From: Petroclostridium xylanilyticum
GTDB taxonomy: Bacteria > Bacillota > Clostridia > SK-Y3
NCBI RefSeq assembly: GCF_002252565.1
Contig: NZ_NPML01000007.1
Location: 410,733 to 474,732 of the forward strand
Reading direction: 5' to 3'
Length of the DNA stretch: 64,000 nucleotides
The number at the start of each line of letters is the position of its first letter. The first letter of the stretch is position 1. Made by a program: the position numbers and the translations under genes. Below, one piece after another: positions 53,926 to 63,203 of the stretch. The notes below the pieces were generated by a model. The model was not told the origin of the DNA and ran no database searches. It was given only the letters and a program-made list of their open reading frames with translations.

Positions 53926-55773
53926 TTATATCATTATCTGCCCTAATACTCCCCCTACTGCAAAGGCAACTATAAGACTTCCTACCCATATGAATGCTGC
54001 TTCGGTTTTTGTCCTTTCCTTAAATATGACCATAATTGAAGCAATACAGGGCACAAAGAGGGTTATAGTTACTAATGATACTAAAACCTGTGCAGGTGTC
54101 ATTGGCAAATTGCTTAAGCCTGCTGCGCCAAAATCTCTTCTTACAATTCCCATTATAAAAGCAGTAGCAGCTTCTTTGGGAAGCTTAAGCCAACCTACGG
54201 TAAGTGGGGATATTACCTCTTGTAACCACTCTAAAAATCCTGTTACCTGCATAATACTTATTAATAAAGCACCTAGAGCAAATAATGGAGTAGCCTCAAA
54301 TATAAACATTTTAGATTTTGTATATGTTTTCTTTAGCACATTACGTACGCTGGGAATTCTAAGCGGAGGAAGGTCGATTAGCAAATCGCTTGACTCCCCT
54401 GGCAGCACCTTGTTTAATACTGCTCCCGATAGAGCAAAAACCCCTAAAATAGTTACAATATAGATAAGTAAGTATTTCATTCCGAGGGGTGCAATCAGAC
54501 CAGCAATTACACCTAATTGAGCTGAGCAAGGTATGGTCAAGCCTAGTAGTACGGTTGCAATAATACGTTCCCTTCTAGTACCTAGAAGTCTGGTAGTAAT
54601 TGTTGCCATCGTTATGCATCCAAAGCCTAAAATAATAGGAATAATTGCTCTGCCATTTAAACCTACCCCTGTGAGAACCCTGTCAACCAATGCTGCAATT
54701 CTTGGCAGGTATCCAGAGTCTTCTAAAATGGAGAGTAAAAAGTAAAATCCAACTACAAGCGGAAGCAATAAACCTAAAACATACACTGGAGTCATAGTCA
54801 ATAACCCGAACTCTCCAATGAGAATTTGCCCTAGAAAAGATTGTTCAGGTACTATTTTATCGATTAATGATGCTATAAACGGTTGATACATTCCCAGCAT
54901 AATTGTCTCTTCAGTAATTCCAACAACCGTTTGTGCAACAAATACCCCAATAAATTCAAACATAACCCACAAGGTAATCAACAACATAGGAATCCCCGTT
55001 AAAGGCCTTAACATATATCTGCCCAACATTGTCTTAAAGCTGGCACCTTCAGTAGTATCCCTAACCACTTGCGAAATTATATCATCCACCTTTTCTCTTC
55101 GCTTTTTATAGATAAACTCTCTCATTCCGGTTTCGGGCAAACTATTTCTGCTTAATACATTTGGGTCATCTTCAAGGACCAGTAATGCTTCTGCTTCTAG
55201 TTTTACTTTGTCCTTATATTGTAATAGCAGACCATCAATATCTTTAATTTTTTTACCTTGACGTGCAAAAGATATCTGCTTTTTTACTTCTTCCAATCCC
55301 TGATTTTTTAGGGCCACTGTAGGAATTACCGGTACTCCCAGCAGGTCACTTAATCTTTGAACATCTATACTAATCCCATTTGCCTTCGCTTCATCCATCA
55401 TGTTAAGTGCCACAACTATATTTTTACCCATATCAATGAGCTGCTGAGTTAAAAATAAATCACGCTCCAGGTGGACAGCATCTACTATATTTAATACGAT
55501 ATCAGCACTAATGATTACATCTCTGGCAACTCTTTCTTCATCATTAAATGAAGAAACCCCATAAACTCCCGGAGTATCAATTACAGTATACTCTTTATAT
55601 TTTCCCATGCTTATATCAACTGTTGTGCCCGGAAAATTTGAAACATCTACATATAATCCTGTTAATGAATTAAAGAAAACGGATTTTCCTACATTGGGGT
55701 TCCCAACTAAAACCAATTTTTTTGAATCTTGATCTATGTCTTTTATTAAAACACTGCCGTGACAAGTACTCAT
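53926..55773 (-). CDS. feoB: Ferrous iron transporter FeoB
   Basis: Fe(II) uptake membrane protein with an N-terminal G domain. The 615-aa product shows G1 GNPNVGKS, G3 DTPGVYG, G4 NMMDEA and about ten membrane helices from residue 240 on. The conserved Gate motifs (GFGCITMATITTR, ...) are present. Ten bases after feoA. Confidence 0.96.
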   Translation of the reverse strand: MSTCHGSVLIKDIDQDSKKLVLVGNPNVGKSVFFNSLTGLYVDVSNFPGTTVDISMGKYKEYTVIDTPGVYGVSSFNDEERVARDVIISADIVLNIVDAVHLERDLFLTQQLIDMGKNIVVALNMMDEAKANGISIDVQRLSDLLGVPVIPTVALKNQGLEEVKKQISFARQGKKIKDIDGLLLQYKDKVKLEAEALLVLEDDPNVLSRNSLPETGMREFIYKKRREKVDDIISQVVRDTTEGASFKTMLGRYMLRPLTGIPMLLITLWVMFEFIGVFVAQTVVGITEETIMLGMYQPFIASLIDKIVPEQSFLGQILIGEFGLLTMTPVYVLGLLLPLVVGFYFLLSILEDSGYLPRIAALVDRVLTGVGLNGRAIIPIILGFGCITMATITTRLLGTRRERIIATVLLGLTIPCSAQLGVIAGLIAPLGMKYLLIYIVTILGVFALSGAVLNKVLPGESSDLLIDLPPLRIPSVRNVLKKTYTKSKMFIFEATPLFALGALLISIMQVTGFLEWLQEVISPLTVGWLKLPKEAATAFIMGIVRRDFGAAGLSNLPMTPAQVLVSLVTITLFVPCIASIMVIFKERTKTEAAFIWVGSLIVAFAVGGVLGQIMI

Positions 55774-55782
55774 AGCGCCCTC

Positions 55783-56001
55783 CTAAATACGATTAACACT
55801 AATTTTTTGAGCCAGTCTCCGTCCTACTGCAACTTCTTGCATCCTATTTTGCAATATGATTGGCCCTGCAGGTAATTTTTCTGCACAAATTAGCTGAGAT
55901 CCTTCAAATATTCCCAATCTTATCGCCTGAGCCCTAACATTTGGATCTGGTATTGAAACAATTTCAACCTTTTCTCCTCTATTTACCCTATCTAGTGTCA
56001 T
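55783..56001 (-). CDS. feoA: Ferrous iron transport protein FeoA
   Basis: Small cytosolic SH3-like protein (72 aa from ATG 56001) needed for FeoB function: MTLDRVNRGEKVEIVSI ... RAQAIRLGIFEGSQL. GGGGG lies six bases upstream; a longer reading to 56022 overlaps a Fur box and is less likely. First gene of the feo operon. Confidence 0.94.
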   Translation of the reverse strand: MTLDRVNRGEKVEIVSIPDPNVRAQAIRLGIFEGSQLICAEKLPAGPIILQNRMQEVAVGRRLAQKISVNRI

Positions 56002-56024
56002 AGAAATCCCCCTATACAACAATA

Positions 56025-56111
56025 TTGATAATCATTCTCATTAATTTTATAAAAATTTTTCATTTATCTTCCATTATTATTATAGTCCAAATGATAATGA
56101 TTGTCAATATT
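56025..56111 (-). promoter_or_regulatory. feoA promoter with two Fur boxes
   Basis: Minus-strand TTGACA (complement of 56102-56107) and TATAAT (complement of 56079-56084) are 17 bases apart. One Fur-like box, TTGATAATCATTCTCATTAA (56025-56044), lies between promoter and gene; the other, AATGATAATGATTGTCAAT (56090-56108), covers the -35. Both resemble GATAATGATAATCATTATC. Iron-dependent repression by the nearby Fur is the expected regulation. Confidence 0.85.
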
Positions 56112-56130
56112 AAAGACACCTGCTAGTGTC

Positions 56131-56601
56131 CGTCAGCACTTGACTTTTGACGAAGAAAAACTGCGTGAAGAAGAAAAGTTTGATGGTTATTATGCTATCG
56201 TTACCAGTGAATACAAAGAGTCAGACGATAAAATCATTGATATGTACCGTGGACTTTGGAAGATAGAAGAATCCTTCAAAGTTACAAAAAGTGATTTTGA
56301 AAGCAGACCGGTATATTTGTCGTTGAAGGAACATATCGATGCTCATTTTCTGACATGCTTCATATCACTTGTAATTGCAAGGATATTGGAATACAAACTG
56401 AAGGGAAAATATTCTATACCAGAAATGCTTGATAGCCTTAGCAAAGCATCTTGTAGCCATATACAAGAAAATTATTATCTTTTTGATTTTTATAATGATG
56501 TTCTTGAAGACATAGGAAAAGAGTTAAATATTGATTTTGGAAAAAAAGTTATGACATTAGGAGATATTAAAAAAATTTTGGGAGAAACAAAAAAAGTTTA
56601 A
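56131..56601 (+). pseudogene. IS1634-family transposase remnant (C-terminal part)
   Basis: In the plus frame the last ~157 residues of an IS1634-type DDE transposase are readable (EEEKFDGYYAIVTSEYKES ... YRGLWKIEESFKVTKSDFE ... DAHFLTCFISLVIARILEYK), including the last catalytic Glu region WKIEE. There is no start and the N-terminal ~400 residues are missing; the break lies about 25 bp beyond the feoA -35 element. An AGCCC...GGGCT terminator-like hairpin follows at 56632-56668. Confidence 0.85.
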
Positions 56602-56723
56602 TTTTCACTACAACTTTCTGACAAAAACGAAAAGCCCAAAACCCTTTATTTTAAAGAGGTTGGGGGCTATTTTTATCTAATTTTGCTGCAAAAGTCAGGA
56701 TATCATATAATAGAAAATGCAAC

Positions 56724-56773
56724 AAGAGAGAACCGTCCCCTGTCGCATAAGAGAGAACCGTCCCCTGTCGCAT
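56724..56773 (+). repeat. Tandem 25-bp REP-like repeat
   Basis: AAGAGAGAACCGTCCCCTGTC followed by GCAT occurs twice head-to-tail (56724-56748, 56749-56773). The GAACCGTCCCC core with a GTCGCAT tail is the same as in the palindrome at 12061-12113. It is directly ahead of the readable start of istA and contributes the first codons of its longest reading. Confidence 0.85.
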
Positions 56774-56782
56774 ATCAGAAAA

Positions 56783-58237
56783 ATGTATTTCATGGAAGGA
56801 CTTAGTGTTAGAGAAATTCATCGAAGAACAGGTATTCATCGTGATACTATCTCAAAATACTTGTCTCTAGATGAACCACAACCCCCAAAGTATCAATCCT
56901 CCAAAGAAAGGAACCACCCGGTCCTGAGACCATATATCCCTTTGATTAAACAAATTCTAGAAGAGGATAAAACCCGTCACCGCAAACAACAGCATACTGG
57001 AACCAAAATACTGGAACGCCTTAAGGAAGAAGGCTATTCAGGAGGGTATAGCACCCTAACAGATTATCTTCGTAAAGAGTACAAGAAGCAGCGAGAAGCC
57101 TTTCTACCACTAGAATTTGAACTCGTTACATACGCCGAAGTTGATTGGACTGATGCATACTTCTACCTAAAGGGCAAAGAAACTAAAGCACACATATTCG
57201 TTATAAAACTCAGAGGCTCCGGAGGCTTCTATGTAAGAGCTTACCCCTTCGAGAAGCAGGAAGCCTTCTTTGATGGACACATAAAATGCTTCGAATTCAT
57301 GAACGGCGTGCCTTACAGGATTACATACGATAACCTGAAGACCGCCGTGAAGAAGGTATTACAAGGCAGCAACCGTGAGGAACAGGAACAGTTTATCTCC
57401 TTAAGGACACATTACCTCTATGAATCTTCCTTCTGCCGCCCAGCTCGCAGCAACGAAAAGGGCGGTGTTGAAAGCGCCGGAAAGGAAGCCGTTAGAAAGT
57501 TCTTTGTTCCTTATCCTGATGTAGAATCATTTGACGAACTAAATGAATACCTGCATGCAGAGTGCCTGAAGCTTCTCTCTAAGAATTCGAAGTGGGAAGC
57601 AGAGAAATCAGCACTCAGGCCTCTCCCTAAAGTCAGGTTTAATGGAGCAAGATACAAGGAAGCCAAGGTTAACAGGTATTCAATGGTACAGTTTGAAACC
57701 AACCGGTATTCGGTACCTACAGCCTATGTAGATGAACAAGTGACTGTAAGAGCAACAGCAGACCAGATTGACATTATGCTAAAGGATAGTGTAATAGCAC
57801 ATCACCCTAGAAATTATGGACGAAACCAGGATAATATCATTCTGGATCATTACCTTGAACTGCTGCTTCAAAAGTCCAGGGCATTAGGCAATACTAAGGT
57901 GTACAACCCCCAGTCACTACCGCAAGTATATGAACAGTACCGAAGAATATTAGTATCTAGAAATTCTAAAGGCAACCGTGAGTTTGTAAGGATACTCATG
58001 CTTCATCGTGATTACCCTTCCACATATGTAGCAGAAGCCTTGGAAATGGCTATGCTGTACAACATATATGGGTATGACGGAGTATTAAATATATTAGGAC
58101 AGCTGCTTGTAAAGAGTCATAAAGTCATCCATCTAAATAAAGAGAAGCTTCAAGGTATACCTGATGTTCAAATAACTCCTCCTGACCTAGATAAATACAA
58201 AGCCTTAATGTCGGGAGGTGCAACAGAATGCCTCTAA
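56783..58237 (+). CDS. istA: IS21-family transposase IstA
   Basis: DDE transposase of about 484 aa from ATG 56783. It has an N-terminal helix-turn-helix (SVREIHRRTGIHRDTISKYL), a catalytic core with D in EVDWTDAYFYL, D in RITYDNLKTAV and E in NEKGGVESAGKEAVRKF, and a C-terminal domain. No ribosome-binding site is visible; a longer reading from 56717 goes through the tandem repeat. Ends 10 bases into istB. Confidence 0.9.
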   Translation: MYFMEGLSVREIHRRTGIHRDTISKYLSLDEPQPPKYQSSKERNHPVLRPYIPLIKQILEEDKTRHRKQQHTGTKILERLKEEGYSGGYSTLTDYLRKEYKKQREAFLPLEFELVTYAEVDWTDAYFYLKGKETKAHIFVIKLRGSGGFYVRAYPFEKQEAFFDGHIKCFEFMNGVPYRITYDNLKTAVKKVLQGSNREEQEQFISLRTHYLYESSFCRPARSNEKGGVESAGKEAVRKFFVPYPDVESFDELNEYLHAECLKLLSKNSKWEAEKSALRPLPKVRFNGARYKEAKVNRYSMVQFETNRYSVPTAYVDEQVTVRATADQIDIMLKDSVIAHHPRNYGRNQDNIILDHYLELLLQKSRALGNTKVYNPQSLPQVYEQYRRILVSRNSKGNREFVRILMLHRDYPSTYVAEALEMAMLYNIYGYDGVLNILGQLLVKSHKVIHLNKEKLQGIPDVQITPPDLDKYKALMSGGATECL

Positions 58238-58986
58238 ACAAGATGCTCTTGGAAGCTTATCTTAAAAAGCTAAAGATGCCACAGGCAGCTAAGACTTATG
58301 AATCTCTTGCTAGAGAAGCAGCAGATAACAACCTAGGATATGAAGAATACCTGCTTTGTGTTCTCGAACAAGAAATCCACCAGCGAGAAAACAACCGGAT
58401 ACAAAGAGGAATCAGGCAGGCTGCCTTCCCAGTTATTAAGACACTGGAGAACTTTGATTTTAAAGCTATTCCATCCCTTAACAAGCCTAAAGTACTGAAG
58501 CTTATGCAAGGAGAGTACATACGGAAGAAAGAAAATATCATCCTTGTCGGCAGCTCTGGCGTAGGTAAGACACATATTGCAACAGCTCTAGGCTACGAAG
58601 CCTGCAGGCAGGGATTACGAGTAAAGTTCTACACTGCAGCCGGCTTAATCAATGAACTTCTTGCAGCACAGCAAGAATACCGACTGAACAGGCTGGAGAA
58701 GCAATGGCTGGCACCGCACGTCATCATCCTGGATGAACTAGGTTATGTGCCCTTCAGCAAAATGGGTTCAGAGCTTCTGTTTCAGTTCTGTGCCGCCCGG
58801 TATGAGCGAGGTAGCATTATCATCACCACAAACCTTGAATTTCCTAAGTGGACGGAGGTGCTGGGCGATGAACAGATGACAGCAGCATTACTGGACCGGC
58901 TCACCCACAATGCACATATACTGAACATTAACGGGAACAGCTACCGGTTTAAGCAGGCACTTGCTAAGCAAAAAGACACTGACTAA
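58228..58986 (+). CDS. istB: IS21-family helper ATPase IstB
   Basis: AAA+ ATPase (252 aa) that assembles the IstA transposition complex. Walker A GSSGVGKTH and Walker B VIILDELGYVPF are intact, as are the sensor region SIIITTNLEFPKWTEVL. Overlaps istA. The element appears potentially active in its coding part. Confidence 0.93.
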   Translation: MPLNKMLLEAYLKKLKMPQAAKTYESLAREAADNNLGYEEYLLCVLEQEIHQRENNRIQRGIRQAAFPVIKTLENFDFKAIPSLNKPKVLKLMQGEYIRKKENIILVGSSGVGKTHIATALGYEACRQGLRVKFYTAAGLINELLAAQQEYRLNRLEKQWLAPHVIILDELGYVPFSKMGSELLFQFCAARYERGSIIITTNLEFPKWTEVLGDEQMTAALLDRLTHNAHILNINGNSYRFKQALAKQKDTD

Positions 58987-59242
58987 TTTTTCATGTTTTG
59001 GTGGCCTAAAATTAGACCAGCAAGTGGCCCAATTTTTGATTGACATTAACAGCCAAGTCCTGATTTTAAAATAGTCCCAATGTGTTTGATTTCCCCCTTC
59101 CATGGGGTAATCTCATAGATAAATGCTATGTAAAGAAAAGCGGTTAATACTTGTCAATGTGACGAGATGTTAACCGCTTACAGTTCTCGAGTATAATACA
59201 AAACTTTATGTGAAACATAAAAGTTCAGGCACTAGCCTTGAA
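58987..59242. other. Intergenic region with one hairpin
   Basis: After istB there is no gene. AAGCGGTTAA (59138-59147) and TTAACCGCTT (59170-59179) form a 10-bp hairpin without a U-run. Confidence 0.5.
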
Positions 59243-59869
59243 TTATTCATCCGATTTAATATCTTTATTTTTTACTATAGGATTAAGTAGGAATTTTTTT
59301 GTTTTATCTTTAAACTCTTCCATATTTAATTTTTCGTGAATATTTTGAACATCATCACCAGATATTCTATAAATTCCTTGTAATCCACCTAGAATTTTAT
59401 AATGATCTTTTGTCTTTTGCTTATTGTATGGAGTATCATCATTTGATAAGAAGACAATTACTTCTTCACCCTTCAAAAAGTTTATTTGTGGGTCGAATTG
59501 AACAGTAAAATTATCGACCGTACCTCCAAAGGTTCTCATGATTATTTTTTCATCAACACCAATATTTCCTTTAAAGACTTCAGAAACCTTTAAGATAATA
59601 TCGCGGTAAATCATATCATCGCCTTTTATATCAGTGGGTTTTTTATTATTGGAGGTATTCCATTTTTGATCTAATACTTTCTCTATAGTTCCCTTGACAG
59701 CTATTTCCGATTCATTCACTAATAGCTCCTGATCAAACATCCTATATGACGCAGATATATTTATAGTGTTACTGTCAGTATTTTTTTGTTGATTTACCAA
59801 ATTAATTAAGCCATATCCTATGACAGCAATACAACTAACTACTAATAAGGACAAGATATATTTTTTCAT
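59243..59869 (-). CDS. Secreted/membrane-anchored protein of unknown function, partner of the matrixin-like gene
   Basis: A 208-aa protein with an N-terminal membrane segment or signal (about residues 4-24) and a globular extracellular part containing ILKVSEVFKGNIGVDEKIIM, FLKGEEVIVFL and ILGGLQGIYRI. Proteins with a GEEVLVFL motif of this sort often occur next to matrixin-type proteases. I cannot name the family. It follows the protease gene by 34 bp, so they are likely co-transcribed. Confidence 0.65.
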   Translation of the reverse strand: MKKYILSLLVVSCIAVIGYGLINLVNQQKNTDSNTINISASYRMFDQELLVNESEIAVKGTIEKVLDQKWNTSNNKKPTDIKGDDMIYRDIILKVSEVFKGNIGVDEKIIMRTFGGTVDNFTVQFDPQINFLKGEEVIVFLSNDDTPYNKQKTKDHYKILGGLQGIYRISGDDVQNIHEKLNMEEFKDKTKKFLLNPIVKNKDIKSDE

Positions 59870-59903
59870 TTTTATTATTCCTTTCTATTTGCATTCTAAA
59901 TTA

Positions 59904-60521
59904 TTAATATGCCGCTTTAAAACCATCAATATCATCTTGATGCAAGGATCTCTTTTTAGTTTCACCAGTGGAAATATAGCCATACATAGTTACGTCTTTA
60001 TATTCTGATTTATATTTGGTTTGAACATCGGTATCATTATATACATCCCCTGCAAATAATGCGTGTCCAAGTTCATGCGCTGCACAATTTTGAACATCAT
60101 ACATGCCAGAACTGCCAGAGTTTGACCACTGAATAGCAGAGTTACTATTCCAAGCTATATCAAACTCAACACATTTTCCAGATGACGTCCAGTATGAAAT
60201 AAGTGCTAGATAATCTGAACCTAGGTCTTTTTTAAAAACCTCGTTTTTACCGTTTTTACTGGCATCTGTAGCCGAGTTATCAGCTGTCAACCTATAAATT
60301 TTAATTTTGCCACCAGCATTATTCCACGATGTGTTAGCATAGCTAAAAGAGTTTTTACCATCAGTACTAAAATTACTACTCATGGAATAATAAACATCTA
60401 GTGATCCGCTTGAAGGTATCGACCACCTTTTACTTATCACATATGCGTAGGAAGTTGAACTTAACAGCATACTGATTAATAGAATCACAATTACTAAAAC
60501 AGATTTACCCTTAATCTTCAT
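59904..60521 (-). CDS. Secreted matrixin-like zinc metalloprotease
   Basis: A 205-aa protein with a signal peptide (residues 1-26) and a metzincin-type zinc site: H149, E150 and H153 in AAHELGHALFAGD, with D159 at the third-ligand position where His is usual. A Met-turn-like VTMYGYISTGE and the terminal DDIDGFKAAY match the end of matrixin catalytic domains (M10-like). There is no propeptide cysteine switch. GGGAAGGTGG lies upstream of the ATG. Located between two IS elements. Confidence 0.75.
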   Translation of the reverse strand: MKIKGKSVLVIVILLISMLLSSTSYAYVISKRWSIPSSGSLDVYYSMSSNFSTDGKNSFSYANTSWNNAGGKIKIYRLTADNSATDASKNGKNEVFKKDLGSDYLALISYWTSSGKCVEFDIAWNSNSAIQWSNSGSSGMYDVQNCAAHELGHALFAGDVYNDTDVQTKYKSEYKDVTMYGYISTGETKKRSLHQDDIDGFKAAY

Positions 60522-60692
60522 ATTTCGACCACCTTCCCTTTCGTAGTGTTAATCTATTTATACTTAAATAGATTCTAAAAACTTTATTTATCAAGGGTTT
60601 CAAAGTTTTTTCAAAATAAAAAGCAATGACCCCCTTTTTTCTGGTATAATTGAGTCGCCAAACAACAAAATCCAGAAAGGAAGTGTCATTGC

Positions 60693-62126
60693 TTGAACTC
60701 AATTATATCAGTTTTAGTAGCATATAATCAATTCCTACTTGCTCAAATTCATCAATTACTCTTGTTTATTGTGAAAAATATACCTATAAAGTCCCCAAAG
60801 TATGATGCTGCCAATCCTAAGTATAACAAGCTTACTGTGGACAGATTGCCTATCATCAAAAAGCCGGAGAAGCTTGACTACAAGCAGCTGCTTCGTGACT
60901 ATAAATTAAAACACGGCAAGGAACTCAAACCTGTCAAATCCCGCGGTAAAAACCCTGTTCCCCATGATGTTGTCTGCCATCGCTGCGGTGCTCCTCATAT
61001 ATACCTCTATGACAATACCGGCGGCCGTGGTCAGCTTTTGTGCAAGGTCTGCGGGCTTAGGTTCAACAAGGATAAGAAAGATTTCAAAATCGGGGCCCTG
61101 GTATGCCCTTATTGCGGCAGAATCCTTGTGAAAAAGAAGGAACGCAAATACTTCAACATTCACAAGTGTGTTAATGAAAAGTGCCCTTTTTATCTTCAAT
61201 CCCTCAAAAACCTTTCCCCGGAAGACCTTGAGGAATATAAGAAAGACAAGCACAAATTCAAGCTCCACTACATCTATCGTGAGTTCACCATAGATTATTT
61301 TAAGGTTGACTTGAGCACCATGCCTAAGGGCTGCGTAAATCTCACATTTCGCAACTTTTCTCCTCACGTCCTTGGCCTATGCCTGACATACCTTGTCAAC
61401 CTCGGTCTGTCTACACGCGCTACTTCCCGGGCACTCTGGGAGATACACGGCGTTAAAATCTCTCATGTTATGGTCAGCAAATACGCCAAAACCGCCGCTG
61501 CCCTGGTTCAACCCTTTGTTGACAACTACGACTACAAACCCACCAACTACCTTGCGGCCGATGAAACCTACATCAAAGTCAAGGGTATCAAGCATTATGT
61601 CTGGTTCATCATGGACGCACTCAAAAAGTCCATCCTGGGTTATCGTGTATCCAGTACAAGGGATGTAGGTCCTTGCATCCTGGCTATGCGTATGGCTTTT
61701 GCCAAGTTCAAAGAGTTCCCTGGCAAGGCCCTTAAGTTTGTTTCTGACGGTTACACCGCATACAAGCTTGCACAACAGCAGTTCATGCTCAAGGGCATGG
61801 ATTTTGACCTCACACAGGTAATCGGCCTCACCAATGATGACCCTGTTTCCACAGAATATCGCTGGTTTAAGCAGATCATTGAACGCCTTAATAGAACCTT
61901 CAAACGCTCTTACCAGGTCACAAACGGCTATGGTAGTGGAGAAGGCTCAAATACGCATGTCTCACTATTTGTAGCCTACTACAACTTCCTGCGTCCACAC
62001 TCCTATACCTACTGGCAGCCACTTAACTCTATACCAGAACTTGAGTCTATCCCAAACATGCCTGGTAAATGGCAAAAGCTGATAGAATTATCACAGCAGT
62101 TTATTCTGTCACGGCAGACAGCATAG
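60693..62126 (+). CDS. Zinc-ribbon DDE transposase (IS6/IS240-like core)
   Basis: A 477-aa transposase. Residues about 85-175 hold two zinc ribbons (CHRCG ... CKVCG; CPYCG ... CVNEKCPF); the core has LAADETYIK (D), FVSDGYTAY (D) and EYRWFKQIIERLNRTFK (E). The start is TTG with AAGGAAGTG upstream. Terminal repeats were not identified with confidence; the sequence GCAATGACC occurs on both sides (60620 and 62214). The gene appears intact. Confidence 0.88.
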   Translation: MNSIISVLVAYNQFLLAQIHQLLLFIVKNIPIKSPKYDAANPKYNKLTVDRLPIIKKPEKLDYKQLLRDYKLKHGKELKPVKSRGKNPVPHDVVCHRCGAPHIYLYDNTGGRGQLLCKVCGLRFNKDKKDFKIGALVCPYCGRILVKKKERKYFNIHKCVNEKCPFYLQSLKNLSPEDLEEYKKDKHKFKLHYIYREFTIDYFKVDLSTMPKGCVNLTFRNFSPHVLGLCLTYLVNLGLSTRATSRALWEIHGVKISHVMVSKYAKTAAALVQPFVDNYDYKPTNYLAADETYIKVKGIKHYVWFIMDALKKSILGYRVSSTRDVGPCILAMRMAFAKFKEFPGKALKFVSDGYTAYKLAQQQFMLKGMDFDLTQVIGLTNDDPVSTEYRWFKQIIERLNRTFKRSYQVTNGYGSGEGSNTHVSLFVAYYNFLRPHSYTYWQPLNSIPELESIPNMPGKWQKLIELSQQFILSRQTA

Positions 62127-62456
62127 AACAGGCGGTAGCACTCTTACTCCTTCAACCTCTTGATTACCTTCAAACATGCGGTTCAAAGACTGTCAAATGC
62201 TCCTTCTTCGAAGGCAATGACCTCTTGACAGGCTTTGAATCCGCATTGTTATGCTCTTTTAAGAGGTTGGAGGAGTATTTCTATTGCCTTTTTAGGTATA
62301 TTTTCTCTTTTCAAGGTGCAATCTTATGTTAATTTAGTCCCAACTCAGCCAAATCTGATTTTTCATAAGTTAGTTAACACTACCAAATTTATTTTGTGTT
62401 AGGATAACAGAGCATTAAAATAAAATATCTAAACACTCCCTCTTTAAAATTCTCCC

Positions 62457-62583
62457 TTGCACAAATATCCCACTGTGGTATATAATCTATATAAGCTCCA
62501 TACCACATTTGTACAAGGAGTACAGACACCCTCAAACCAATGCCAACTTTCCTATGGCTGCACTGGTTTAAGGGTTATTTATT
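62457..62583 (+). ncRNA. Candidate small RNA or orphan leader
   Basis: TTGCAC (62457-62462) and TATAAT (62481-62486) are 18 bases apart. About 40 bases after the presumed start CCCTCAAACCA (62529-62539) pairs with TGGTTTAAGGG (62564-62574), with an inner GCC/GGC pair, followed by TTATTTATTTT. This gives a discrete transcript of about 90 nt. A 15-codon reading (MPTFLWLHWFKGYLF) lies within the hairpin and may be accidental. Identity unknown. Confidence 0.5.
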
Positions 62584-62864
62584 TTAAGCAGCCACTTAAA
62601 AACAAAATAATATAAATCGTTACACATTTGTAATTATTTTGTATTTAATGTATATAATATAATTCATTGATACTTTTGTCAATATAAATTCACTATTTTA
62701 CCATTTGATTTTTATATCCCCAGTTTTGCAGCAAGTTTAGAAGTGACATACCCCGAAAGCATTAATATCGGGTATTTGACAGTTGAATAGAGAAAAAATC
62801 CCCAAAAGCCTTGATTTAGGCTTATTTTTTTGTCAATTTTTTCTCTTTTATATTGCGTGATAAT

Positions 62865-63180
62865 GCGTAATATGATATAATCCCATCTTTGACAGTTGGC
62901 GAATAGAAGAAGCCTGATGAAGCTTGATATTAAAGGGTTTCAGGCTTTTGATTAAATAAAAAATTTGCGTACTTTCTTAAAATCCTTGCTAATGCTGCAT
63001 TTGCTGTCATTTAACAAATCGACAGATATGATTTGAAAATTAAGATTAAAATAATAAAATCACTAGAAAGTACGCACTTTTAGAAAATCAAATTTGACAC
63101 AAAAATGTGCTATTTTCAAGGCTTTGAGCACTGTTTGAAAAGTTGCAACTGTCAAAGACCCGTGCGTAATATGATATAAT
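62865..63180. repeat. Nested direct and inverted repeats (IS1634-end-like)
   Basis: TGCGTAATATGATATAAT occurs directly repeated at 62865-62882 and 63163-63180. Between them TTTGACAGTTG (62889-62899) is inverted as CAACTGTCAAA (about 63146-63156), and TGCGTACTTTCT (about 62967) as AGAAAGTACGCA (about 63066). A third TTTGACAGTTGAATAG lies near 62775. A terminator-like hairpin, AAGCCTGA...TCAGGCTT, is at 62909-62950. Confidence 0.65.
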
Positions 63181-63203
63181 ATAAGCAGATTGAAGGATTG
63201 CTT

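Larger units (their letters stand above)
56717..59060 (+). mobile_element. IS21-family insertion sequence (ends not resolved)
   Basis: Contains istA and istB with a 10-bp overlap, the usual IS21 organisation. I could not pair terminal inverted repeats: the right end is probably within 59000-59060 (a TGATTGACATTAACA stretch lies at 59037-59051), the left end seems replaced by or fused to the tandem repeat at 56724-56773. Base use in istA/istB is richer in GC than the neighbouring core genes. Confidence 0.7.
62127..63203. other. 1-kb stretch without a protein gene
   Basis: No reading here has both a plausible start and a recognisable product. It holds a candidate small transcript (62457-62583), two terminator-like hairpins, and IS1634-end-like repeats (62770-63180). 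Base composition is strongly AT-rich between 62600 and 62720. Confidence 0.6.

Noticed and set aside
56651..56839. 62-aa minus-strand reading across the tandem repeat
   Set aside because: It is antisense to the tandem repeat and istA start; no supporting start or homology.
62069..62332. An 87-aa plus-strand reading overlapping the end of the DDE transposase
   Set aside because: It overlaps the transposase in another frame and shows no family pattern or start signals.
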